The notes beneath the pieces were generated by a model. The model was not told where the DNA came from, did no database searches, and saw only the letters and a program-made list of their open reading frames with translations. Source: Micromonospora radicis (GTDB taxonomy: Bacteria; Actinomycetota; Actinomycetes; Mycobacteriales; Micromonosporaceae). Taken from it: a stretch of DNA of 64,000 nucleotides. This document shows, in pieces, positions 1 through 8,179 of this stretch. Every line of letters starts with the position of its first letter. The first letter of the stretch is position 1. Where the stretch lies: positions 1 through 64,000 of the forward strand of contig NZ_QXEC01000022.1 of assembly GCF_003583405.1 (NCBI RefSeq). Direction: 5' to 3'. The translations under genes and the position numbers were made by a program.

Positions 1-95
1 GCCCCACGCGGAAGACCACGCCCCACGCGGAAGACCACGCCCCACGCGGGAGATCACGCCCCACGCGGGAGATCACGCCCCACGCGGGAGATCAC
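1..95. repeat. Five tandem copies of a 19-bp unit
   Basis: Five head-to-tail copies of a 19-bp unit beginning GCCCCACGCGG. Copies 1-2 end AAGACCAC and copies 3-5 end GAGATCAC. There are no spacers. The last copy merges into the left arm of the inverted repeat at 90-162. The array may continue left of the window. It lies downstream of the minus-strand gene ending at 309, so it could be part of its 3' region. No coding sense was recognised. Confidence 0.9.
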
Positions 96-162
96 GCTCG
101 ATCCGGGATCGAGTGGCTACCGAAGCACGGTGAGGCCACTCGATCCCGGATCGAGCGTGATC
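90..162. repeat. Perfect 28-bp inverted repeat (dispersed palindrome, copy 1)
   Basis: Arms 90-117 and 135-162 are perfect reverse complements separated by 17 nt. Each arm contains the shorter palindrome CTCGATCCGGGATCGAG. A related copy with 20-bp arms and one mismatch is at 26761-26819. Both copies lie downstream of minus-strand genes, so a transcription-terminating or mRNA-stabilising hairpin is possible; no T tract follows. A REP-like dispersed element is the alternative reading. Confidence 0.85.
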
Positions 163-228
163 ATGGTGGGGCGCCTCCCGGTGATCGTGGTGGGGCACCT
201 CCCGGTGATCATGGTGGGGCACCTCCCC
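157..228. repeat. Three tandem copies of a 24-bp unit
   Basis: Three near-identical 24-bp units (157-180, 181-204, 205-228) begin GTGATC and contain GTGGTGGGGC. A fourth, decayed copy follows near 230-250. The GTGGGGC core is the reverse complement of GCCCCAC in the 19-bp array on the other side of the palindrome, so the locus looks roughly symmetrical about the hairpin. Confidence 0.8.
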
Positions 229-308
229 CGTAGAGAATGGTGGGGCACCCCCCCCGGTGGAGAGCAGACGGGTGACGCCCTACGAAAGTCGCCGGCATCA
301 GCGGCTGG

Positions 309-3300
309 TCAGAGCTGCCAGGTGACCGGGGTGGCCGGCAGGTACCGGCAGGCGGCCCCGGTGGACACGGTCTCCCGCAGGTGGGCGGCGAGGGCCGGAT
401 GCCGCTGGTCGAGGCGCCGCAGGGTGTCCCGGATCCGGGCGGTGACCGTCTTGCGGGCCCGTTCGGCCTCGTCACCGAGGCGGCGGGTACGCCCGGCCAG
501 CCCGGCGGCCGAGCGCAGTTGGTCGAGCAGGGCGCGCCGCTCGGCGTCGAGCGCCGCCACCTTCGCCTCGTCGGCGCGGGTGGCCGCCCGGTCGATCTCG
601 TCGTCGAGCCGCGCGAGGTGCCGCCGGTAGCGGAGCTTCGCCTCGTCGTCGAGGATCTCGTCGCCGCCGAGCCGCCGGGCGGCGACGAGTTGCGGCCCGG
701 CGGCTGGGTCGAGCAACTCCACCGCGGGCACGTCGACACCGGGACGACCGAGCAGTAGGCGCAGGTCGTTCAGCCCCTTCGCATCGGGCAGGTACGCGGT
801 GGTACCGGCATAGGTGAGCCGCCAGACCGCGCCGTCGCGGCAGAACTCGTACGCCGCAGGAGCAGCGCCCACCGACCGACCGACCACCGGCTGAACACCA
901 TTCACCGGCCCACCGACCGCCGACGGATCACCGACCACCAACGGCCCACCGACCGCCGAGGGATCACCGACCACCGACGGATCACCGACCACCGGCCTAT
1001 CGGGCGCCGTCGTAACCGAGGCCGACCCAGCCGGCCCCGCCGCACCGCCGGCCACCTCCGCCAGCCCCGACCCCGACGGCAACAGCGAAGGCGAGCCCGA
1101 ACCCGAAGACGAACCCGAAGACGAACCGGACCACGGAGGCGAGCCCGACCCCGAAGACGATGCCGACCCCGAAGACGAACCCGACCCTGAAGACGACAGC
1201 GGCCGAGACCCGTGCGTCGACGGCGATGCCGGGCCGAGCGACGTTTCGGCGAGGCGGGCGAGTACCTGGCGCAGGTCGAGGGCGCGGGCCTCGGGCTCGG
1301 CCTCGGCGCGTAGGGCCGCCGCGGTCGCCGCGTCGCCCGGTCGGTCGCGGGCCGTGAGGGCGTCCGCGAGTGCGGTGCGGGCCAGCAGGGACCAGGGCCG
1401 GGAACCCATCCGGTCGGCGTTGGCGCGGGCGGCGGAGAAGCCGGCGACGGCGTCGTCCCAGCGCTGCTCGGCGGCGTCCACCACGGCCAGCCAGTGGTCG
1501 ACCGGGCCGCTGACGTCACAGCCGAACATGGCGACGAGCCACTGGCCCCGGTACGGCAGCAGGGCCTGTCGGACGGCGGCACAGCGGGTCGGGTCGGCGA
1601 CGGTGGCCTGGGCTCGCAGGCGCAGCCAGAGCGGGCTGATCGGCGTTGGGTACGTGGTGCCGGCGGCTTCCAGCCGGGCGACGGTCCGGGCGGCGGTGGC
1701 GTGGTCGCCGCGTTCGGCGGCGGTGACCGCGTGCAGCAGGTCGAGGAACTGGTGCTCGGCCGGGTCTAGCCCGTCGAGCAGCGCCTGTGCCTCGGCGAAC
1801 CGCCCGCGCAGCAGTTCCAGCGCCCAGCGCAGGTGATGCCCCATGAACAGGTGGTCCTCGTGCTCCCACTCGTCGAGGCCGCTCAGTCGGAAGTAGCAGG
1901 AGTCGGCGGCGGCGAAGTCGCCCCGGAAGGCGCTGACGATCCCGTTGTCGATCTCGGCGCCCATCTGGTGCCGGGGTTTGCCGGTGCGCCGGCCGGCGGT
2001 CACGAAGGCGGTGTGCTCGTCCAGGTAGCGGGGGTCGCCGATCTCCAGCAGCGCGACCCAGCGCAGCGAGGTGGCCCACAGCTCGGTTTCCTGGTCGGCG
2101 CCGCGCCGGGCCAGGTCGCGCAGCTCGGCGGTGAGCGCCACCCGGTCGGCCGCCGTGCCGAGGCCCCAGTGGCTGTCGTGGCGGGCCCACAGGCTGAGGC
2201 TGAGCGCCTCGTCGTCCCGCTCGCGTCGGGCCAGCTCCTCGGTGGCGGCGATCAGGCCGGCTTCCAGGGTGTCGATCGCGGCGTCGGCGGCGGGCTCGCC
2301 GATGAGCCGCCGGTACGCCTCCCGCACCAGCGCCTCGGTGTCGATGCTGAGCCGGGCGTTGAGTTGGCAGTGCCGGTGGACGCTGAGGGCGAACCGGGCC
2401 AGCAGGGCCGGTTCGTCGACCGCCAGCGCCTGCACGGTGGTCTCGGCGAGCAACTGCCGCGCCTCGGCCCGGTCGCCGGTGTGGAAGAGCCGGTCGGCCA
2501 GCTCGATCATGATGCGGACGCGTTGCGTCTCGTCCCGGCTGACCACCAGGGCGCGGCGCAGGTGCACCGCCGACTCCTCGATCGCCAGCCGGCAACTGGC
2601 GTCCCGGGCGGCGGCCTGCAACAGGTTGGCGCGGCGGTAGGCGTCGAGCCGGTCACCGGCGAGCCAGGCGTGCCGGGCCAGGTCGGCGGGGATCAGCCGG
2701 TCGGCGAGCGCGGCGTGTTCGTCGACGGCACGGACGACGGTGGCGTGGTGCTCCCGGCGGTCGTCGGCGGCGAGGCCGTCGTAGAGCGTCTCCCGGACCA
2801 GGTCGTGCGCGAAGGCGTACCGGCCGTCGCCGTGGCCGAGCACCAACCGCGCGCCCACCGCGACGTCGAGGAGTTGGTCGACCCGACCCGGCGGCAGACC
2901 GGCGCCGGCCGCGAGGACCGCCCCGTGGAACTCCCGCCCGAGTACGGCGGCGACCCGCAGCGCGTCGACCACGGCGGCAGGCAGATGGTCGAGGCGCTTG
3001 CGCACCACCTCCCGTACGCCGGGAGCGATGCTGCTGACCTTGCCGTCGATGTGCCAGAGCCGGGCGGTCTGCTCGACGAAGAACGGGTTGCCGCCGGTGC
3101 GCCGGTGGACGTCGTCGACGATCTCGGCGGTGGGCTCCGCCCCGGTGGTGCGGGCCATCAGCACGCCGACGTCGTCCCGGGACAGGCCACCGAGGGTGAT
3201 CGTGGTGGCCTTGGCCACCAGCGACATCAGCAACGGCCGGAGCGGATGCTCACCCGCCTCGACCTCGGCGTCGCGGTAGGTGCCGACGAACAGCAACCGT

Positions 3301-3842
3301 TCGAACCAGGTGTGCTGGGCGACGAACTGCAACAACCGCATCGACTCCGCGTCGGCCCAGTGCAGGTCTTCCAGGAGCACCACGACCGGCCGGCGCTGGG
3401 AGACGGCGACCAGTGCGGTGGTGACCGCGTCGTAGAGGCCGAACGCCTCCTGCTCGGCCGGGTCACCCACGTCGGTCGGGCTCTCCGCGCCGTGCCGGGT
3501 GAGGGCGCTGGGCTTGCCGTGCAGCAGGGTGAGCGCCGGTTCGGCGGTGTCCCGCGCCACCGCCCAGTCGTCGGGCGACCGGCGCAGCCCGCGCAGCACC
3601 TGGAACCACGGCCAGTAACCGGGTGCGCTGGCCGAGTCCCAGCAGGCGGCGCCGAGCACCAGCGCGCCCTGCCGGCGTGCCTCGTCGGCCGCGGCGGTGA
3701 CCAGGGTGGTCTTGCCGATCCCCGGCTCGCCGGTGACCAGCACGAGGCCGCCGTGGCTGGCCGCGGCCCGCTCGACCTCCGCGGCCAGCAACCCGGTGGG
3801 ATGCGCTCGCCCGATCATGGCTTCCCGGGATCGCGCGCTCAT
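309..3842 (-). CDS. Large ATP-binding regulator-like protein (MalT/LAL-type ATPase, no visible HTH)
   Basis: A 1177-residue STAND-type ATPase. Walker A is GEPGIGKT (about 38-45) and Walker B is VVVLLEDLHWAD (about 153-164), followed by a long helical TPR-like region to about residue 860. Then comes a low-complexity Ser/Gly linker (DNA about 1080-1215) and short VVGDPS/AVGGP repeats (about 905-1010). The C-terminus has a module like that of actinobacterial ATPase regulators (VWRLTYAGTTAYLPDAKGL) and a charged coiled coil. Unlike typical LAL regulators, no LuxR HTH is recognisable, so its output is unclear. The start overlaps the stop of the upstream helicase-like gene by ATGA, which suggests translational coupling. 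Confidence 0.85.
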   Translation of the reverse strand: MSARSREAMIGRAHPTGLLAAEVERAAASHGGLVLVTGEPGIGKTTLVTAAADEARRQGALVLGAACWDSASAPGYWPWFQVLRGLRRSPDDWAVARDTAEPALTLLHGKPSALTRHGAESPTDVGDPAEQEAFGLYDAVTTALVAVSQRRPVVVLLEDLHWADAESMRLLQFVAQHTWFERLLFVGTYRDAEVEAGEHPLRPLLMSLVAKATTITLGGLSRDDVGVLMARTTGAEPTAEIVDDVHRRTGGNPFFVEQTARLWHIDGKVSSIAPGVREVVRKRLDHLPAAVVDALRVAAVLGREFHGAVLAAGAGLPPGRVDQLLDVAVGARLVLGHGDGRYAFAHDLVRETLYDGLAADDRREHHATVVRAVDEHAALADRLIPADLARHAWLAGDRLDAYRRANLLQAAARDASCRLAIEESAVHLRRALVVSRDETQRVRIMIELADRLFHTGDRAEARQLLAETTVQALAVDEPALLARFALSVHRHCQLNARLSIDTEALVREAYRRLIGEPAADAAIDTLEAGLIAATEELARRERDDEALSLSLWARHDSHWGLGTAADRVALTAELRDLARRGADQETELWATSLRWVALLEIGDPRYLDEHTAFVTAGRRTGKPRHQMGAEIDNGIVSAFRGDFAAADSCYFRLSGLDEWEHEDHLFMGHHLRWALELLRGRFAEAQALLDGLDPAEHQFLDLLHAVTAAERGDHATAARTVARLEAAGTTYPTPISPLWLRLRAQATVADPTRCAAVRQALLPYRGQWLVAMFGCDVSGPVDHWLAVVDAAEQRWDDAVAGFSAARANADRMGSRPWSLLARTALADALTARDRPGDAATAAALRAEAEPEARALDLRQVLARLAETSLGPASPSTHGSRPLSSSGSGSSSGSASSSGSGSPPWSGSSSGSSSGSGSPSLLPSGSGLAEVAGGAAGPAGSASVTTAPDRPVVGDPSVVGDPSAVGGPLVVGDPSAVGGPVNGVQPVVGRSVGAAPAAYEFCRDGAVWRLTYAGTTAYLPDAKGLNDLRLLLGRPGVDVPAVELLDPAAGPQLVAARRLGGDEILDDEAKLRYRRHLARLDDEIDRAATRADEAKVAALDAERRALLDQLRSAAGLAGRTRRLGDEAERARKTVTARIRDTLRRLDQRHPALAAHLRETVSTGAACRYLPATPVTWQL

Positions 3843-5245
3843 GGCAACCGACGGTAGCCGACCGGGCCGACAGTCTCAGCCGGGTATCGCGGGAACGGGG
3901 TGGAATCGGGCCGGTGCTGGCCGGGGCGGACCGCCGTGGCCGCGAGGTGGGCGAGGATGGCCTGGTTGGCCTCCCAGCCGTCGGGGAAGCGTACCGGCAC
4001 GTCCAGCTGCGGCACGTCGGTCGAGGGGTGGGCGTCGAGCAGCTCGCCGATGCCGGCCCGGGCCACCACGACGCAGGCCTGCCGGTGCCGGGAGGCGAGC
4101 ACGCAGAGCCGCCCCGACTCCAGGTGGAAGGCGGTCGCGTCGCGCCGGCCGGAGAGCGGGTGCAGCACGATCGTCACGTCGTACTCCCGGCCCTGGAGCC
4201 GGTTGGCAGTGTCCACCGTGACGCCCGCGCCCACCTCGCCCAGCTGGGCCCGGATGGCCGCCACCTGGTCACGGTGCGCGGCACCGACGGCGATCCGCGC
4301 CGCGCTCACCGGCGCGCCGTCCGGCGCCTGCTCGCAGACCGCGACCAGGCCGCGGGCCAGCACCCGCAGCGCGAGCGCGGCGCACGCGGCGGTGGCTTCG
4401 CCGTCGGTACGCGGGGTGTGCCGGGCCGGCAGTTCGTAGAGCGCCCAGCCGGTCTCCGTCGCCAACTCCACCGCCCGGTCCACGGCGTCACCGCGCCCGG
4501 CGCCGGTGATCCGCAGTACCCGGTCGGCGGGCGCGGTGCCGGCCCGGAAGCCGGTGAACGGGTAGAACGCCCGGGAGACCAGCGGGGCGGCCGAGGCGGG
4601 CAGCCGCCAGGACACCGGCAGCCGGTGCACCGGCAACTGCGGGTTGTGCCGCAGCAGCACCGACACCGCCGACTGCATCGGATCCCAGGTCAGCCCGGCC
4701 CAGCGACCCACGTCGACGGTGGAGAACGGGTCGAGCTGCCCCGGATCCCCGACGAACAGGGCCCGCTCGAACCTGCCGGCCACCCGCAGCAGGGCGTCCG
4801 AACGCATCTGGTACGCCTCGTCCACGATCGCCCACGGCCAGCGTCCCTCGGTGACCGTGGCCCACTTGGCGGCCGTACCGATGACGACGGCCGAGGCGGC
4901 GAGGTCGGTGACCTTCGCGGCGACCCGGACCTGCTGGTGTGCCCGGACCCGAGGCGAGGGCCGGTAGTCGCTCGCGGAGAGCCGGCCGACGCGCAGCTCC
5001 GGCGCCTTGCGGGCGAGCCGGTCGATCAGGTCGTCCACCTGCTCGTTGGTCTGCGCGATGACGATCAGCGGCTCACCGGTGCCGGCCAGCTCGACGGCGG
5101 CCCGGACCACCAGCGTCGACTTGCCCGCGCCGGGCGGCGAGTCGACCACCACTCCGCGATGGTCACCGGAGCGCAGGTCGGCCAGCACGGCGGTGATCAC
5201 CCGATCCGCCTCGACCCCTGGCGGCACCGCCAACTCGGTCCGCAT
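3839..5245 (-). CDS. SF1-like helicase / AAA_11-type ATPase
   Basis: A 468-residue P-loop ATPase. Walker A is SPPGAGKST (about 36-44), Walker B is VDEAYQM (about 141-147) and motif III is VGDPGQLDPF (about 165-174). Near the C-terminus are a motif-V-like TANRLQGREYDVTIV and an ASRHR segment as in UvrD/Upf1-type C-terminal cores. It is therefore probably an SF1 nucleic-acid helicase or translocase in the cytoplasm. The ATG at 5245 was chosen over an upstream start because GAGGGG lies at good spacing before it. It overlaps the next gene (stop 3839, start 3842) by 4 nt. From memory, close relatives lie beside genes like those at 23850-26647; here they are 18.6 kb apart. Confidence 0.85.
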   Translation of the reverse strand: MRTELAVPPGVEADRVITAVLADLRSGDHRGVVVDSPPGAGKSTLVVRAAVELAGTGEPLIVIAQTNEQVDDLIDRLARKAPELRVGRLSASDYRPSPRVRAHQQVRVAAKVTDLAASAVVIGTAAKWATVTEGRWPWAIVDEAYQMRSDALLRVAGRFERALFVGDPGQLDPFSTVDVGRWAGLTWDPMQSAVSVLLRHNPQLPVHRLPVSWRLPASAAPLVSRAFYPFTGFRAGTAPADRVLRITGAGRGDAVDRAVELATETGWALYELPARHTPRTDGEATAACAALALRVLARGLVAVCEQAPDGAPVSAARIAVGAAHRDQVAAIRAQLGEVGAGVTVDTANRLQGREYDVTIVLHPLSGRRDATAFHLESGRLCVLASRHRQACVVVARAGIGELLDAHPSTDVPQLDVPVRFPDGWEANQAILAHLAATAVRPGQHRPDSTPFPRYPAETVGPVGYRRLP

Positions 5246-5287
5246 CGCCCACCCCTCGCCCGACGGTCCCCGCACCCTACTGCGCGG

Positions 5288-5656
5288 CTATGTCAGTTCC
5301 GCGCTCGCGCTGCGCTGGGCGGCGGTGATCGTGTCGATCGGCAGGTCCAACACCCACAGCACCGCCGCCAGGTAGTCCAGCACCCGCCAGTGCTGCTCCT
5401 CGGTCAACCCCAACCGCCGCCATCCGCCGCCGCCCGGTCGGTGTGCCCCGGCCGGACCGCCCAGGGCCGTGGTCAGCTGGGCCGCGAGGTGGGTGGCGAG
5501 TCGGGGCCGGTCGATCCCGAGCAGGTACGGCGCCAGTTCCGCGTCGGCGGCGACCAGGCGCATCCAGCGGTGCACCACGCCACGTACCCCGGCCGGTCCG
5601 AGCCAGTCGAACGCGTCGCGCGGGCAGGTCACCAACTCTGTCGTCCGCATGGCCAT
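5288..5656 (-). CDS. Truncated-hemoglobin-like protein lacking the proximal histidine
   Basis: A 122-residue protein that aligns along its length with group I truncated hemoglobins: a helix ending ADAELAPYLLGID, then RLATHLAAQLTTALGG, then LGLTEEQHWRVLDYLAAVL. In the family, an F8 histidine that binds haem iron sits just before the conserved Gly-Ile/Leu-Thr; by eye this position is Trp (GGGGWRRLGLT). It may have lost haem binding and kept the fold. The start is ATG 5656 or ATG 5650; neither has a clear ribosome site. It ends 42 nt before the helicase-like gene on the same strand. The fold assignment is inferred from motif similarity. Confidence 0.6.
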   Translation of the reverse strand: MAMRTTELVTCPRDAFDWLGPAGVRGVVHRWMRLVAADAELAPYLLGIDRPRLATHLAAQLTTALGGPAGAHRPGGGGWRRLGLTEEQHWRVLDYLAAVLWVLDLPIDTITAAQRSASAELT

Positions 5657-5722
5657 GGATACGGACCCGGCTACTTGATCAGTTCAGCACCGCGCGCCGA
5701 CCGTGACCGGGCTCCGGCCGCG

Positions 5723-6328
5723 CTACCCGCCGGGTCGCTGCCCCGCCACCTCGTGCCGGAAGTACGCCTCGTAGGGCTCGGCCTCCTGGAGCAGCGACTC
5801 GACCTGCACCCGGCAGGCCCGCACCACGCCCGGCTCGACCACCTTCCGGGCGCCCACCGGGGTACCCGCCGGGTCGTACATCACCTCGTAGAGCACCCGA
5901 TCGCCGAGCACCATCAGCTCGGGGATCCGGCCGTGCTTGTCCTCGAAGCCGGTCAGCCGTTCCGCCCCGAGCACCCGGATCCGCTCACCGGCCTGCGCCC
6001 GGTGCCGCAACACGTGCAGCTCCCACAGCAGGTACGCGCTGAGCGGACGCTCCACCACCCGCAGCCGACGCAGCCCCGAACCGGCCTTGTCGAGCTGGTC
6101 GAAGAACCGGACCGTCTCCGGGTCCGGCTCGGCCGCGAGCCGCAACGCCTCGTCCCAGCGCCCCTCGGTGAACGCCTCCCAGGCCGGATTACCCGGTTCG
6201 CGCAGCGTCTGCAACCGCTGCGTACGCAGGATCGGGCCGTCGACCGTAGCCACCGCCGCGGCGAAGTCCGCGTCGTACGCGACGAGCCCCAACCGCTCCC
6301 CCGCCGCCGATCTGAGCAGGTCACGCAT
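5723..6328 (-). CDS. DUF6879-like protein
   Basis: A soluble protein of about 201 residues. It resembles the actinobacterial family annotated DUF6879, which often lies next to HTH regulators: an N-terminal LLRSAAGERLGLVAYDADF, a central RTQRLQTLREPGNPAWEAF and a C-terminal PYEAYFRHEVAGQRPGG. The biochemical role is unknown. ATG 6328 is preferred over an upstream TTG at 6370 because the family normally begins near RDLL; neither start has a strong ribosome site. The decayed XRE regulator at 7071-7979 is close by, as expected for this family. Confidence 0.7.
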   Translation of the reverse strand: MRDLLRSAAGERLGLVAYDADFAAAVATVDGPILRTQRLQTLREPGNPAWEAFTEGRWDEALRLAAEPDPETVRFFDQLDKAGSGLRRLRVVERPLSAYLLWELHVLRHRAQAGERIRVLGAERLTGFEDKHGRIPELMVLGDRVLYEVMYDPAGTPVGARKVVEPGVVRACRVQVESLLQEAEPYEAYFRHEVAGQRPGG

Positions 6329-6489
6329 TCGCTCTGCACCCAACCCTCGCCGTCCGGCCTGATCGAGCAATCAGGATATGACAACTTTCCGCGCACGGCC
6401 CGTCACGCCACGCCACGTATGATCGCGCCGACAACGGGTAGCCGCGGTCCGGCGACCGAGGTGACACCCAGGCGGAAGGCGGTCCCGGG

Positions 6490-6810
6490 ATGGCGAAGTT
6501 CCTGCTCTCCTCGACCTACACGATCGAGGGCCTCAAGGGGCTGGACAAGGACGGCGGCAGCGTACGCTCCGAGATCGTCCGCTCGCTGGTGGAGAACCTC
6601 GGTGGCCAGGTGGACGCCTTCTACTTCGCCTTCGGCGAGTTCGACACGTACGTGATCTGCGAACTGCCCGACCACGTCACCGCCGCCGCCATCGCGATCA
6701 CCGTACGGGCCACCGGCGCGGTCAACCTCCAGGTCACCCCGCTGCTCACCCCGGAGCAGGTCGACGCCGCCACCCGGACCACGATGACCTACCAACCGCC
6801 CGGCCGCTGA
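6490..6810 (+). CDS. GYD domain protein
   Basis: A 106-residue protein beginning AKFLLSSTYTIEGLKGLDKDGG, with VDAFYFAFGEFDTYVICELPD, the ferredoxin-like alpha/beta pattern of the GYD family. These small soluble proteins have no firmly assigned activity. AGGCGG precedes the ATG. A possible -10 box TATGAT lies at 6418-6423, but no good -35 is visible. It is a stand-alone gene followed by decayed DNA. Confidence 0.85.
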   Translation: MAKFLLSSTYTIEGLKGLDKDGGSVRSEIVRSLVENLGGQVDAFYFAFGEFDTYVICELPDHVTAAAIAITVRATGAVNLQVTPLLTPEQVDAATRTTMTYQPPGR

Positions 6811-7078
6811 CGTGCCCGAGCGCCTCGCGTAACGCCACCCCCAGTTCGACGGCCTCGTCCAGGCTGGTCAGCGTCGTCGGCGGGTGAACGATCCAGCGCT
6901 GCGCCGGCACCGCGACCACCGACCGTCGCGCCCCCCGGCGGGAAGTCCTCCACCTGCGCCGGGTCCAACCCACGCCGGTCGAGCACCCGACGCCCCTACC
7001 GGTGCAGCCGGCACGGATGCGGCGCCCGGCCGTTGCGGCAACGCGGCCCCTCCGGCCACTGCTCGGCGGCGTGCACAC
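6811..7078 (-). pseudogene. Remnant of a small basic actinobacterial protein
   Basis: Reading on the minus strand gives VHAAEQWPEGPRCRNG, then a Cys-Arg-Leu-His-Arg segment, then an in-frame TAG (6998-6996) where Trp would be expected, then RRVLDRRGLDPAQVEDF. A frame change is needed to continue into RWIVHPPTTLTSLDEAVELG. The pieces together resemble a short hypothetical gene common beside XRE regulators in this group (recollection). At least one stop and one frameshift make it non-functional. The ends are approximate. Confidence 0.55.
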
Positions 7079-7979
7079 TCAACGCCCACACGGCGAAGCC
7101 GAATCCCAACGCCGCTAGGCGCTCGGGTACAGCCAGGAACGTCTGGCCGACCTTCTCGGTATGGTGTGATCCACTGTGGTGCGCTGGGAGAATGCGGATA
7201 CCGATCCGCAGCCGTGGCATCGGAACCGGATTGCCGCCGCGTTGGGAGTTGCGCTCGAACAACTCGACGACATGCTCGTCGACGTGGCGGTGGCAGCACA
7301 CCGAGGGCAGGCCGTGAAGGACATGGAGCGTGATCCCGTCTCCCCCGCCGCCCGGCCTGATCTCTTGGCCGGCCTCCGAACCTTCCTCACCAGCTATCTC
7401 GTGGACGCCGCACCGGCACCCTCGCTCGTCGAGGTGCGGCGCGCCGTGGGCCGGGTGCACAACCTCTACCAGCGGGCGAGCTATACAACGGCTGCCCGCT
7501 TGATGCCGGATGTGCTCGCCCAAGCAACGGACCTGAGCCGCAACGCCCCCGGTGCACATCGCAGCAGTGTGTGGACAGGCTTCGGTCCGACGAACGTCGT
7601 CATCCACGCGGTGTCGGCGGCCATGCGAGGAGGCCACGCGGAACAGGCCATGGAGATCGGGACTCGGCTCGACACGGCACGGCTGCCCACCGTGCTGGTC
7701 GGCCGGAGGGCCCAGGTGCACGTCGACCTGGCCGCAGCGGCCGTGATGTCGTCCGGTGACAGGTCGGTCGCCGTGCTGCACCTACTCGAAGCGGAACGGG
7801 TGGCTGCCGAGATGAGGTACGCGAACCGGCAAGCCCGCGAGCTACTGCTCGACCTGTTGGCGAAGGAGCGCCGGGCCGCGACGCCGGGGCTGCGACCGCT
7901 CGCGGAGCGCGCCGGGCTACCGGCACGACCCACCAACGAGTTCTCGCCCTGGTCGTCTGCGCGGCGCGCGGATCCATGA
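7071..7979 (+). pseudogene. Decayed XRE-family regulator
   Basis: One frame holds the remains of an N-terminal helix-turn-helix (ALGYSQERLADLLG, then STVVRWENADTDPQPW). It is interrupted by TAG at 7116 and by TGA just before STVV. After the HTH, the body keeps the TPR-like C-terminal half (WTGFGPTNVVIHAV, ALLxLLEAERVA-type helices, RPLAERAGL). Compared with usual relatives of about 400 residues, a middle block appears deleted between LSRNAPGAHR and SSVWTGFG. The open frame from 7176 encodes 267 residues but lacks most of the DNA-binding domain. It is probably not functional. Confidence 0.75.
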
Positions 7980-8110
7980 GCTGATCGATCTGCTGCAGGA
8001 AGGCGGCTGGACCGTGTGTCTCACCGCCACACCGACCGCCGCAACCTGGATCGGCCGGGAATCGCTTGCCGCCCAGACCGGCTACCCGGTACGGGTGAGA
8101 CGGCGAACTG
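7943..8110 (+). pseudogene. Flavoprotein (Dfp-like) fragment
   Basis: Two frames together read LALVVCAA, then RIHELIDLLQEGGWTVCLT, then ATPTAATWIG and LAAQTGYPVR. This matches the first 60 residues of actinobacterial flavoprotein/Dfp-like decarboxylase-fold proteins. A frameshift separates the first strand from helix 1. The sequence after GYPVR no longer matches and there is no start codon or C-terminal half. It lies directly after the decayed XRE gene, the usual neighbour of such flavoproteins (recollection). Confidence 0.65.
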
Positions 8111-8179
8111 TACGGCCACCAGGAGCCCGGCGTCTTCGTACCAAGTCGGCGAGACTTCCGAGAAGCGCGGACGAGGGGG

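Noticed and set aside
1..95. CRISPR array
   Set aside because: The 19-bp units are directly joined with no spacers and no cas genes are near, so this is a plain tandem repeat.
3914..6655. 913-aa plus-strand reading frame
   Set aside because: Antisense to the helicase-like and DUF6879-like genes; Pro/Arg/Gly-biased composition typical of high-G+C shadow frames.
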